From positions 23,570 to 87,569 of the forward strand of contig ML769669.1 in assembly GCA_009733575.1 (NCBI GenBank): a stretch of DNA of 64,000 nt. The letters run 5' to 3'. A model generated the notes under the pieces. It made no database searches. It was not told the DNA's origin and saw only the letters and a list, made by a program, of their open reading frames with translations. Every line of letters begins with the position of its first letter. Position 1 is the first letter of the stretch. The position numbers were made by a program, and so were the translations under genes. This DNA comes from Gymnopus androsaceus JB14. Taxonomy: Eukaryota > Basidiomycota > Agaricomycetes > Agaricales > Omphalotaceae. Below, piece by piece: positions 35,540-47,295 of the stretch.

Positions 35540-36350
35540 AGAAGTTGCGTTGAATCTCTTCCGCGCTGGCCTTGTAATTGCGTTCAAGGGCCTTTTTGGC
35601 ACCGGAATCAAGCTGTTAAACAGAATGCTCTGACTCCAGATATTGACACAGAACGAAGACTGAAGCTGGCTGCTGGAATGTCGAGACGAATAAAGTCACA
35701 AAGGATACTCTGTTCGCAATCAGTTCGAAATCCAAGGTCAGCATAACAACGTGGTCTGTGTCTAGAAATGCTGAATTCATGCTCCTATCTTATAGATACA
35801 GGTCGAGTGATCTCGAACGAGAGCATTTTACCTCGAATCGAAGATCTCTTCCATTATACATGCCTAAAGCATGAAATGTCAGGTCCTGTTGTACTGTATC
35901 CGTGGGAGAGAACAATCATTGATCTAACTTTGAACCATCGTACTGGTTCATGTCGAGGTCTAACTGACGCAACGCATATCGTCCTTGGTTCCTTGTCAAC
36001 CAGTTGATCCTACTCTTCGCAACTTCTTATAAGACGGTAAGCGCAATCTAGCCACTTAACCCTATGCAAGTATAACAGTATTGGGTGATACTTGTTATCG
36101 GGTTCGCTATGATGGGAATCTTGTGACAAGCAGTTGCCAGTGGATTTGGGGATGTTCTCGGAGAGACGGTTCGAGCTCGAGCAGAAGTTTGGTCTAAACG
36201 AATTCAAAGAAAGTTCGTTATTGATATTTAGTTTAACACCTACTCACAGATGGACTCCTTTCGATCAACTCATGTCGATGGTTCCTGCACAGAACGGGAA
36301 CCTTGTATGTAGAGGCGGCTCGTTATAACAACGATGACGATGCTTTGACC
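35540..36350 (+). pseudogene. Internally deleted relic of the beta-lactamase-like gene
   Basis: The 5' part (TTTTTGGCACCGGAATCAA, then GATATTGACAC and GGATACTCTGTTCGCAATCAG) matches the start of the gene at 36415. A middle portion around 35800-35990 matches its second exon region (GTCGAGTGATCTCGAACGAGA, then CGTACTGG). At 36150-36210 GGAGAGACGGTTCGAGCTCG matches the C-terminal coding end near 38755. Most of the coding sequence is lost and stops interrupt the rest. Confidence 0.7.
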
Positions 36351-36414
36351 GCACAACTTTCATTGTTCATTTAGATATACACCTCCAACGACCCAGTCCC
36401 ACGTTGATATTTCG

Positions 36415-38798
36415 ATGTACATTTCTCAACTCATCGTCAGCATCGGCTTTTCAGCGACTGCAGCCCTTGCAGCGATTCAAGCACCTTTTTTGGCACCAGA
36501 ATCAACCGTTAAACAGGATGTTTTATCCCCGGAAATTGACACTTTTATAGAAAAGATCTTGGCCGACTGGAATTCACCTGGTGGCGTTGGAATTGCGGTC
36601 GTGCAAAAGAACGAAGACGGGAGCTGGAACGTGGAGACTAAGGGATATGGAGTCGCAAAGGCAGATGGCAGTAAAGTCACAGCGGATACTCTATTCGCTA
36701 TCGGGTCGAATTCCAAGGTCGGCGGAACATGGTATCGCGTTTAGGAGTGCTGTTTACGCCCTTCCAGTTATTCGACATTATTGCCACAGGCCTACTAATC
36801 TCAAACGAAAGCCTTTCACCCCGAATCTCCTGGAACACGAAGATCTCTTCCATTATTCCAGAGTGGGAAATGTCAGATCCTGTTGCATCCTCGGAGAGCA
36901 CGATCATCGACCTAATGAGCCATCGTACTGGCTTGCCTGGTTATGATGAGGTATACTACGAAAAGCAGAGCTTATCTTCTTTGGTTCGTTGATGTGCTCT
37001 GTCTAATGGCTGCCATTCATACCTAACTGTTCTCGATCAGATATCGAAAATCAAGTATCTCAGGCCTTCCGCTGGATTTCGCGAGACTTGGCAATACAAC
37101 AACATGATGTATACCACTCTCTCATACATCCCGGAAGTGCTCTTGAAAGTCCCTTTTACTCGATATGTAAAGGAACACATTTTTCTTCCTTTAAACCTCA
37201 CTTCTACCACTTACTCTGCCGATATTGCGGAAGAGAGTGGAAATCTCGCTAACGGTTTTGAAAGGGAAGGTGTCAATAAGACAGAGGATATTTTTGGAGT
37301 GGGTACGACAAGGGCACTGCCCTACTGGGCCCCTTACGGAGGGGAAGATGGACACAGTGAGAAAAAGTCCAGGAAATTCAACCACGCATCAAACTCATTC
37401 TGTCTCTTGCAGTTTTATCCGGTGCTGGTGGCATAATCTCCAGTGCTAAAGATGTGGTACGTATCACAAATTACTAGTGGTAACATCAGCCAATTCTCGT
37501 ACAGGCGACATGGCTACAAACGCTTCTCTTGGAGGGCAAAAACCCGGCGAATGATGAGCAGGTTATACCTTCCGCTGTAATCCAAAAAGTGGCTACAGGG
37601 ATTACCGTAGTAGATGGTACAACGTGAGTGGTCCCTCCAGCTGTCTCATTGGTACTCAACAAAGTTCAATTCAGTCCCTATCCCGAACTTGCACCTAGTC
37701 TATATGGTGGAGGGCAGTTGATCTCTTCTTATCGAGGTCATAGTACGTGTTCCACAAATACTTTGGCCTCCTTTTCTTATTCGTATTGTTAGATTTCATC
37801 GAGGTAAGTGATCCAAAATGCATGCGAATTATTAGTAGGCTCAGTGTCACTTCCATTAGCATGGAGGTGGGACGACAGGTTAGGGCTTCGATTTTTCTCC
37901 TTAACGCTTCTGCCTTGGTGACACTAATAATTTAACGCAGGCTTCCACACTCAAATCACTCGCTTTCCGTTCGACAACTTTGGCGTTGCAGTGTTAAGCA
38001 ATGATAATTCCTACGGCACCCTGTTCATGAGAGTTATCAAATGGCGCATTGTCGACCAAGTTTTAGGTTTGGAACCAGTAGATTGGAATTCCAGGTGACG
38101 TCGAATACTTACCTTCGATAAACCAATTTTGACTCGAGAGGATATTAAAGGTACAAAAATCAAGCCATAAAAGCTTATGAGAAGGAGGTCCAAGACTCGG
38201 TTCCCCGCCCAGCTGATCCTACTCCGCCCTCTGTATCTTTTTCCTCTTTACAGGGAAGATATCATAACCCGGCTTACGGTATTCTGGATTTATGTGGTAT
38301 ACTGCCTTCGATAAGCTCGTCGGAACTCAAGTTCAAGCTGCAAGGATTTCATAGAGGAGCTTTCCATCCGACTTCCTGGAGCAATGAACGTCTCCGCACC
38401 CACATTCTTTGCTCGAATGGACAAAGTTTGGATCCACACACATTCGTTTCCAGCATTTCAATGCAAATGTGTTCAATGCTTCGGGACTCTTAAGCTTAGT
38501 AAGCGCATTCTTAGTTCTCTACGCCTTCCTCGTTGTCCTGTTACCGACGAATACCTCTCTATGTACGTACAGCCTATCATCGACATCAAACCGCAGGCGC
38601 AACAGTATTGGGTACACGGTAACGACGCTTCTGCGCCGGGAATTAATCCTGCTATCGAGTTTGCTCTGCACTCTGATGAAAATCGTGTGGCTGGACTTTG
38701 GATTCACAGGCGGGTTTTGGAGTGCAAGTCCAGGTGTAGGAGAACCTGTAGGAGAGACGGTTCGAGAGAGAGCAGAAGTCTGGTTTGATCGAATTTGA
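36415..38798 (+). CDS. Secreted beta-lactamase-fold serine hydrolase, 3' part frameshifted
   Basis: The ATG at 36415 gives a signal peptide, MYISQLIVSIGFSATAALA. TLFAIGSNSK carries the SxxK active site. An intron (GTCGGC...TTCCAG) leads to LFDIIATGLLISNESL. LMSHRTGLPGYD, WQYNNMMYTTLSY (YxN motif), and after introns LSGAGGIISSAKDV, PELAPSLYGGGQ and HGGGTTGFHTQITRFP (third motif, HGGGT) follow. Then LSNDNSYGTLF and RYHNPAYGILDLC. The last 400 bp need frame changes: one before APTFFARMDKVW, and one at the TTT run 38697-38699 that links ENRVAGL to GFTGGFWS. The end is VRERAEVWFDRI at 38798. Family members include esterases and peptidases; substrate unknown. The active-site motifs are intact. Confidence 0.75.
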
Positions 38799-39168
38799 AG
38801 TTGTTTTCTTATCGAGCGCTCCTACTATGAGTTGTATACAGGTGATTTTCCTTCCCTATAACGCAACTCGTGTCAAGTACAATGATACCACGCCCAGGGG
38901 AGATATGATGGTTTCTGCGCGACAATACTCTTCTACGATGACGAGGCTCTTACCAGAGATGCAAAAATTTTTCTAGCTCGTACGATTTTCAACGTGAAAA
39001 GCTTTTCTATAAAGCGCCGAAGATGATGGGCTAGCTGATCATGCGGCCATGCGGCCAATTCTAGTCCATACTACCAGGAACGTCGGAGAACGTCGGAGTT
39101 CCTGTCAATATCCCTGTCGCGGTCGTCTGAGTAACAAAAACGCGTGATTTACCTTCCATCTTTCTCCC

Positions 39169-40432
39169 ATGAAGTATACTGCAGTACTATGGATAGTAGT
39201 GGCCATCCACTTCCTGTCCTTCTTCCTCCCTCGCTCCTTTGAATCCATAATCTTATTCAACTCTTTGGCCTTCCAGGACCCAACAAACTCATCCAACATC
39301 ATTACTGCCTTTGAATCCTTCATCCACGTCAAAGAGCCCCACCTAGGTTCCTCAGTCGAGTGCTAAATGATACCTTAACTGATTTGGGCTACGATGTTGA
39401 CGTCTCCAATAGTGCTCATGTAGGAGGAAAAGACAAAGATAAATTCACCACAGCGATGCACCGAATGGCTTTATTCGCTGCACCAGGCTTGCCGGACGTT
39501 CATATAAATGTATCTTTAACCGGTTGCAACACCAGAATCACATCTTTACCTCGTACAGCAGACTTTGAGGACCGCGGTGTAGTATCGGCCAACGTCTCCA
39601 TAGGGTCCTGCTACACGCCCGGTTTGGGCTCGAGTCCGGTTAAACTTGCAGCCACAGCACTAGGGGCAGGAATCTACCCATAACTAGCACTACCGGGATT
39701 GCCACGATATATCATTCACCTCCGAATGGTTTTGGTATCGTTTCGGATATCGATGATACGATAAAGATTTCGGACGTGCTCAATAGTACGAAGCTCATCG
39801 AGAATACACTCTTTAATGATGCGGATCCTGTGCCTGGGATGCCAGAGTTGTATGCCTCACTCGCACAGTCCCTAACACACAAAACTTCCTCTGAGACGAT
39901 CCCACCACAGTTCATCTACGTCTCCGGCTCCCCAATACAGCTCTACCCCTTCCTAACCTCTTTCATCGAAACAAAATTCACATCTTCCCTCGGTCCAGTC
40001 CTCTTGCAAAATTTTTCCTTCACCGACGACCCGTCGTTAATCATGAATTCGTTTGGGGACGGACGAGACGGAAAAGGATCAGGTAATGGGAAAATCGAGT
40101 ATAAAGTAAGACGGATTAATAGTATTCATGGCATTTATCCCACCAAGAGTTTCTTGATGATTGGGGATTCAACAGAGAAAGATCCAGAGATCTATGGGCG
40201 CTCGTAAGTTTCTCTTAGTTTGCAACCGCGCTCTCATCCAGCTCACACTCCCGAATCCTTTTCCTTTCGCTCATTGATCCTTAATCCTTTTTTATTATCT
40301 AGTTACAACATTCACGGTCCAGCCTTCGTCCGCTGCATCTGGATCCACGTCGTCGAAGGCGCAAATAACACCGACGCGCGGTTCGCTGCTGCATTCAAGG
40401 GCGTCCCAAAAGAGAAGTATTCGGTTGTATAG
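39169..40432 (+). CDS. Secreted APP1-type phosphatidate phosphatase-like protein (DUF2183), frameshifted
   Basis: The ATG at 39169 starts a hydrophobic leader (MKYTAVLWIVVAIHFLSFFL). A frame change near 39345-39365 leads to VLNDTLTDLGYD. At the CCC run 39677-39679 one base is missing: restoring phase links LGAGIYP to ITSTTGIATIY and the catalytic GIVSDIDDTIKISDV, the DxDxT motif of APP1/DUF2183 phosphatases. Next PQFIYVSGSPIQLYPFL, then IHGIYPTKSFLMIGDSTEKD, an intron (40205-40302) and NIHGPAFVRCIWIHVVEGA ending KYSVV at 40432. Yeast App1 dephosphorylates phosphatidate and related lipids at endocytic sites. This version carries a leader peptide, so a secreted role is possible. A fragment of this gene recurs at 52061-52200. 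Confidence 0.75.
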
Positions 40433-41484
40433 GGATGTGGATATTCCGGGGTTGAGGAAGGTTGATGTTAAGGGAGGGAAATGCTGAAATAGGCTGGCAC
40501 CTGCTGGCATATCGTTTAATGGGTGGAGGGGAATATTACTGTCCTGGACGCGAGGTGTAGCTGCGACAATAGTTGGAGTAGCTTGGTACTCAGGAGTCGG
40601 GACTCGGGAGAATGGAAGAATCATGGGTGTCTATCCTCCGCAGAGGAAGGGCACTCCTGTGCTGTTACATAGCATAAGGGTTGAAAGAATCGGGAGAATT
40701 AGTTGAAATTTTGGGCTTTATCAATGATCATTGGTTGTACATGACGCTGCGGACGTCCCCGTTAGTGGCGCCAGAATGTGTGGTTTAGGGTTGAAGTTGA
40801 GTGTTGAAGCTTACTTATTAGAAGATTGATAGAAGGAGAAGTCTTCAGACTCTCAACTGCCCCCGTATCAAATTCGAGCGCCGACTTCGTTCCTTCTAGG
40901 ATGTGCACGTCCTTCGTTGTTGACCAAAATTCTGTGTATTAAATCATTAACAAACCATTAAAATCAAGATCCCTAATAGTCCTGCGTTTCATTGCAAGTA
41001 TTCGGAGACCGGGAACAAGATTGGGACGACGAGTGAATAATGGTACAATGTAGTAAACGGTGCTATTCCCAGCAGTAGCCTAACCTTTCAATGATCACTG
41101 AAGATCATACATATAAGAATTGCGCATCTTTCTCCCGCTTAGTATAGCTTCTCGAATCTTGATCTCGTTGCTTGTTGAGTTAGATGTCATACTTATGTTG
41201 CTGTATGTGCGTTTCAATAGAGCAGAAAGTGCTTGAATCTTACTGCTGCCTGAAGCTGGGGATTGATTGTCTTGTGCCACCGTAAGCGAGTCCCCTCACT
41301 TCTACGCGGTCTGTTAATGCAGTTACAAAAATCGCAGCGTAAGTCTAAAGGAAGCACACGCGCTTACAACACGCAAAATAAAAATTTCTAGAATTCTTTT
41401 CTATTTTATATCGCATAGATTCTAGTTCTGGTTGGGGCTTCAGATCACCGAACCCGAAGAAAATCCCTGAAAATCTAGGTACGG
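40433..41484. other. Intergenic region
   Basis: About 1 kb between convergent genes. A 61-codon minus-strand ORF at 41095-41280 (MAQDNQSPASGSSK) has a plausible composition but no motif or intron support, so it is not called. No RNA gene seen. Confidence 0.45.
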
Positions 41485-43501
41485 TCAAAGAAGCAACAGC
41501 GCAATTGCCGTCAATGCCCTACAACGTCGTCATTGGTTAACAAACAAACAGCGACAAGCTTAAGGGAAAGACACTCACGTTGATGAGATAAACATAAACG
41601 TATCTGTTCCAATGAAGGTGTCAGTAAGCCAGTTACAGTTTAGGAAGAAAGCACCAACATTGCACCACGAGAAACGCCTGTATGGAATCGTCTTTAGCGT
41701 CGAGGACTGCTCTGAGCTAGTTCACTTACTGTCAACGTATCCACGCCTCCTTCAGGAGCATATAGACTTGAAGCAATCAATTGGCTATATAGGACATCGA
41801 TTTAAAGATGCAAACATCAAGAGAAATTCAAAACTCACTTAACCGCCGTCGGTGTCCCACTCAGAAAAATCGCTACGAATCTTTGCGCGAGGCTGTCTTT
41901 CGGAATAAGACCCTTTGCTACGAAAGTCTGTGTGACGAATATACCTATATAGGTTCATTAACGCGTGATTTAAAAGCCCAGATACCACCCACCAACAACA
42001 GGAACCAAGACTTCCTTGGACAGCGTAACCAATATCATCGCAGGTATCGGCAGTCTACTCAGCTGTTTAGGAATGCTCATGCGAGCAAAGGACGCTCCGA
42101 GGATGATCAGCGATAAGGGGATGCACAGATCCCCTACGAAGCTCGCTGAAAAGAAAAATGAACGAAAGTTTTGACTCTGAGTCCATTCAACGCAAGCTTA
42201 CCTGTCTCCATGACAAAATACAACGGTGGATTTCCATCGGGCCCTTTCCAATCTGGACCTCCACTCGCCGTAGCATCAGTGAAAAGCGCCTTCAGCGGTT
42301 GGATCACTGAAACTGGGAGGGATATTGCTAGAGCGATCGTTACTGGTGTGATAATTGCAGACATGGGCCTGACAATCTTGATAAGCCACCGAGGAAAGAT
42401 GCGTTCCCACCTTGACGGTCGTGCAGTATCAGCGCTTTCTGGGTCTATGGTTAGTGGTAAAGTGGTTCCGAAGGAGTTTCTTGAACGAATGGAAGAGTTA
42501 GGTTGCGCTTGACTGCTTTGAATTCGTGATATGTGCAAGGGAGCAATAGCGGATAGTCTAGACACTCTACGTGCGAGCTGAACATCAGGGTCTACGCCCT
42601 CTTCCATTGGCTGCGACTGTATCCCGCCACCTCCAGCCGAGTTGACCTCTAAGATTATTCGGATAAACATCTCCCTCCTCACATTTCTCCTCATCGAAGG
42701 CCGGATGGTTCTTCAAATGCATTTTCTGTTTCAGACCTTTCACCCTCTGAAATAAGCTCTGGCGTCTTTCCTTGTTGATAAAACCATCGATACACTAATC
42801 TCCCGATAGGTTTCTCATTCCAGGCTACGCGCTTCATGGCTTCCTCTCCCTGTGGAACGCCCGGGAGAAAGTCCCATTGCAAGGAAGCGGCAGCGCCGAA
42901 GACCCAGAAGAATATGTGATATACCATGATAAATATGGAGACGAAGGAGACGCCGAGCTCGACGTCGCTTGTCCCGTTAAAAGGAGCATTTGCGGTCACC
43001 GATTGAACGATGGATGTTGCTGTAAGCGATAAACAGAGAAATCTTAGACACAAGTACAGGAAACGCAAATGGGAATGAAAAACTCACGCAGATTACCCCA
43101 ATTACTCATCCCAGTACATATGATAATCCCTTGCCAGAAATTCCTCGGAACGAAACATATTTCCCTAATAATTAGCCCGGAAGCAAAACCAATGAAAATA
43201 TAGATGATAGCCAGCAACATTAACGGCCCTATCGCGGATATATTGGATGGTGTAAAAGCTGGCACAATGTTGGCAAAAATGAGACAGGGAAGGCCAACAT
43301 TCATGGACACCTGAGAGGCGCCGCGGGATGCAGCGGGAGGGAAGATCCCTATACGAGTGATGATATAACCAATGAAGATGGTGATGTAGCTGTAAATCAA
43401 GTTAATGGGGCGTGAAAGAGGGAGGGAATCCTTACTTACGTCTTCAAGAGAGGCATAACACCTTCGTAGATGAGGAGTCCTGCTGAATGTGTCGCAGTCA
43501 T
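41485..43501 (-). CDS. Auxin efflux carrier (AEC/PIN-like) family transporter
   Basis: The ATG at 43501 gives MTATHSAGLLIYEGVMPLLK. An intron (GTAAGT near 43438) joins to YITIFIGYIITRIGIFP, then VSMNVGLPCLIFANIVPAF, the conserved Asn/Pro helix of the family. NFWQGIIICTGMSNWGNLP spans an intron. A long Arg/Ser-rich central loop follows, with a one-base shift needed at about 42701-42708 (SRPSMRRNVRREM). The C-terminal bundle is PVSVIQPLKALF, then SFVGDLCIPLSLIILGASF, KEVLVPVVG, IFVTQTFVAKGLIP, FLSGTPTAVNQLI and FMFISSTALTAIALLLL, ending at 41485 after a final small exon. Ten helices with a central hydrophilic loop fit the fungal ER AEC transporters. Substrate unknown. Confidence 0.8.
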
Positions 43502-43764
43502 GTTGTAGTGAACGGACGTACAACTTTCCAGGTTGCTTAAAAGCACAGGGAAACGCAGATCACGCAAAGGAAAAGTTCAAGAACAACCTCGTTACACGCG
43601 AAGAAAACATGGCTGGCATATCGGAATAAAGCATTTCGGACCTTCGGACCGAGCAGCGAGAGAAATACTTGCGCCGGCGGCATTCCGACGCAGAGCGACA
43701 AGTTGGCTCGCAATTAACTAGCTGCAATTTCAATGAACAAACTGCTTGATATTCGTGCTGAAAG

Positions 43765-45236
43765 CTATGTCAAGCTTTGGGCCTCGCCATCCTCCAAACC
43801 CATCCTCCTATCAATCTCACACAGCATTCTTTCAGCGCGACTTCGTACCAACTCGTGGCTGACCGACACCGGTAGCAATCGGGGTCTTAGATAAGCGTCT
43901 TGGAAGGAACTGGATCCATTGAAAAGTGTGGTTTGCGCACATCATATCCAACAACCACTGAGTGATCTTCGGGTCCTCAATCTCCCTCGAGAAACCACAC
44001 AAGTTGGGGAGCCAGATTCGGCCGTTTTCAGAGCGGAAACTGAGCGGAATGTTGGTCCAAATATCTTGACCATCTGGGTTGATAAAAAGTCAGCATGTCA
44101 AAAGAAAATAATAGCGATGAAAAGACGCTAACAAGCAATCGTTCTAAGTTTTGGGCATATAGAACCGAACACAGTCACCATTCTGCAAGTTTCATCAAGG
44201 CTAGCGACAGGCAAAACATCCGAGAAACATATGCAGAGGTGATTCAGCTGTTGAAATGAGGGTAAGAGGCCTCTCAGATTTTCAAAGCGCGTTTCGGTGG
44301 AGTAATCCATCTGTAATCAAAAGAACTGGGTTAGCCATAACATCGAATGAAGGCGCATAGTGAAAATTTGAAAAATCCACCATTTCAAGAGACACATGAA
44401 TAAGAGTCAAAGTCGTTATGCTTGGAAGATGACATGCAACAGCACTAGAAAACGGCCCTGTGAACCCCCTTGTAAGTAGCATTACGCTTTCCACCATATT
44501 GTCTGCGTGAAAATATCCCATAGCATTGAGGATAGAGTCCTCGTCAAGTTCGAGATTATGAAAAGATGTGAAATCGACGCTACGAAGTGAGAGCGGTTTC
44601 AAGTAAGGAATGAGAGCGACGTTGCCTCTAAAGCTAGTCAGAGCTCGAAAGTTTACTGGTGACTTTTCTACGCTCAAGTTTATGGTTGCTGGCGCGTCTA
44701 GACGTAGGGTTGCTATTGTGGATGAGCTCCTCTGAAGAAAATCAACAACACATGGCATGATTGGGGAATCGCTGGAGAAGTGGAATTCGAAGAGACGGGG
44801 AAAGTGACATCCTTGGAGATAGTGAACGCTTCCCCTCCAGACTGTTATGCACAGTTCGCACAATTCAGGATAATCGAGACAGTGCACTCCCCACAATTCG
44901 ATAAAATGCAGACAAAAGTTTTGTATGGCTAAGGCCGACGGTAAGCAATGGGAAGCTTCGAAAGGTGAAGAGACGATACGCACGTAAATGATATTTCCAA
45001 ACGCCTAACAGAGAGAGCAGCTCCGTCGTCTTTGATAAGAGTATGGCAGCATTTTATAAAGAGAGCAGGTTTCGAAAAGGAGAGGTCGCGGTACAAGAAC
45101 GGAAGACCGAATTCGCGAATAAACCGCGAGACGCGACAAAGGATGAGAAGACTCGAATTAGGACACAGTGAAAAGATTTTTAAGATCAGTTTCGGAGGGA
45201 TCTATAGAAGTATGTCGTATGGGGATTCGGTTCCAT
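43765..45236 (-). pseudogene. F-box protein gene, copy a (probably decayed)
   Basis: The ATG at 45236 gives MEPNPHTTYF. The F-box core IPPKLILKIFSLCPNSSLLI is preceded by an in-frame TAG or requires a frameshift. It continues LCRVSRFIREFGLPFLYRDL. The leucine-rich body lies at 44282-44983 (LRLDAPATINLSVEKS, then YFHADNMVESVMLL). A small exon at 44128-44310 reads ICPKLRTIAC. The 3' exon has ITQWLLDMMC, and a shift near 43900 leads to HELVRSRAERMLCEID, ending at 43765. Copies b and c share every block. F-box proteins recruit substrates to SCF ubiquitin ligases; the C-terminal half would be the recognition domain. Confidence 0.65.
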
Positions 45237-45505
45237 TGAGCTTCCAGTGACTGTTCAAACGACTCGAACGTGATCACTGTTACGCGTAAGCGCGTGTTTA
45301 ATAGCGCTCATCCAGCGATCCTTACAGTACATTATATTGACCTGCTTTACACATGAAATCCAATTCTACGAGATTGATATTTGGGACGAGACTCCATATT
45401 TGAATCTTCCAACCCTACATACGTGCTGCATCACATCTTAAATTGTGGCCGACTACACGATCTCTGCTTGCTCTCCTTGCTCCTCTTTAAGACTTGTCCA
45501 ATTTC

Positions 45506-47000
45506 CTATACCTGAATGCCGCGAGAATCCATTCTCTTCCGAATTTCCTCCACCATCCTCTCCACTCGATTCCATGACACATGCACCTTATCGGTGGTCA
45601 ATATGATTGGCGGAAGACTGATGAGGAGCTGGATCCAATACGAAGGGTTGTCTTGGGCACAAATCATATCCAACGACCACTGAGTAATTTTCGAGTCCTC
45701 GAACTCTCTGTCGAGACCAAAGCAATGTGGGATCCAGAATTTTTCACCGTTGGGACCGAAGGGGACGTTAGTCCATCGATATTGGCCATCTTCATTAGTT
45801 AAAAATGTTAGCATATATACGTGTGGTAAAGATTAGGCACTAACAACCCACGATTATAAGTTTGGGACATATAGAGCCAAACACGGTGACCATTCTGCAA
45901 GATTCTTCAAGACTTGCGACCTCATGCTGTAGGAAATGTGCCGTCCGAGCGACGCAGAGCCCAGTCAGTTGTTGAAATGAGGCTAGGATAGCCTTTAGAT
46001 TTTCAAAGCATATTTCTGTCGGATATAAGGCCTTTAAAGAATTGCATCAGTCGTGGCCAGATCGAAGGGCAAACATTAGAACAATTCACCTCATCGGTAT
46101 CAGGATTTCCAAGAGACAAATGAAGAAGCGTCAAAGTTGTTATGTTGGGAAAACAACACGCAAAGATCCTTGGTAGCGACCCCGTGAACCCCAATGTAAG
46201 CAGCTCTGCTACTTTCACAGTATCGCCTGCTTGGCTTTGAAGATGTCCCACAGCATCGAGAATGCAAGCCTCATCAAGCGCAATAGTTTGAAAAGAATTG
46301 AGAGATATGCGACGCGAGGAACAAGATTTTTGAAGTTGTATGCGAGGAAGAAGAGCAGCGTTGCCTTCAAAGCGAGTCAAGATCGAGAAGTTTATTAGGG
46401 ACTTTTCCTTCTCCGTGTGCAGCTCCAGGGGAGCTGGGACATCTAGAAGTAGACGATTTATCGTGGATGAGTGCCTCCGAAGGAAATCGTCAAGGGATGA
46501 TGTGAATGGGAAAGTGTTTTGGAAACCAAAATAGAAGAGATGTGGAAAGTGACACGTTTGCAGAACAGTAGAGTAGGAATTATTTACCACGCCAAAGATC
46601 GATATGACCAGTATGCGTAGTTGAGATAATCGTGGTAGGGCAATTCTCACGATTCCAACAGCCGCAGAGAGAAAGAATGGATCGCTCCTAGGGCGGAAAT
46701 GGTAAGTCTATGAACTAGCTTGCTGAAGGGAGGTACATACTGGAATGATATCGATAAATTCCTGACCGAGAAAGCAGCTGCATCGTATTTCACAAGATTA
46801 TGACAACATTTGATAAAGCGGGAAGGGTTTACAAAGCAGAGGTCGCGGTACAAAAACGGAAGACTGAATTCACGGATACACCGCGAGACGCGACAGAGAA
46901 TGAGAAGACTCGATTTGGGACACAGTGAGATGATTTTTGTAATCAGTTCAGGGGGGATCTGTAAGAGAGAGAAATTGTCGTTGTGGGTATTCGATTCCAT
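45506..47000 (-). CDS. F-box protein gene, copy b
   Basis: The ATG at 47000 gives MESNTHNDNFSLLQIPPELI, then LCRVSRCIREFSLPFLYRDL (F-box). A short intron around 46670-46730 leads to RIALPRLSQLRILVISIFG. The leucine-rich domain has LDVPAPLELHTEKEKS, LTRFEGNAALLPRI and IFACCFPNITTLTLLHLSLG. Two further introns (about 46015-46085 and 45790-45850) lead to the last exon with KFWIPHCFGLDREFEDSKI, ITQWSLDMICAQDNPSYWI and a basic end, RMVEEIRKRMDSRGIQV, at 45506. It is the best preserved with copy c. A substrate-receptor role in SCF ligases is inferred from the F-box. Confidence 0.7.
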
Positions 47001-47094
47001 CGTGAACGTTCAGATTCAACTTCAGAACAAGTTCAAAAGTGATGAGTCATCGTCACGAGTCGTGAAAGTCGCGTGGCCATTTGTGGCGTTCCAA

Positions 47095-47160
47095 CTTCCC
47101 ATTCTTTTTCGATTTGGCTGCTCGACATTATACACCGGTCCTGAGACAGACTAACTAACG
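47095..47160 (+). pseudogene. Relic of the coiled-coil gene 5' end
   Basis: GCTCGACATTATACA, then CTGAGACAGACTAACTAACG, match the end of exon 1 and start of exon 2 of the coiled-coil genes (compare 49020-49120 and 58420-58450). Only about 60 bp remain, next to the start of F-box copy b. This is the same divergent arrangement as at 48.8 and 58.1 kb. Confidence 0.6.
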
Positions 47161-47295
47161 GATATTACAAGATGAATATCTGGGACGAGACTCCATATTT
47201 GAATCTTCCAACCCTACATACGTGCTGCATCACATCTTGGACTGTGGCCGAATGCACGATCTCTGCTTGCTTCCCTTTCAACATCGTCCAATTTC

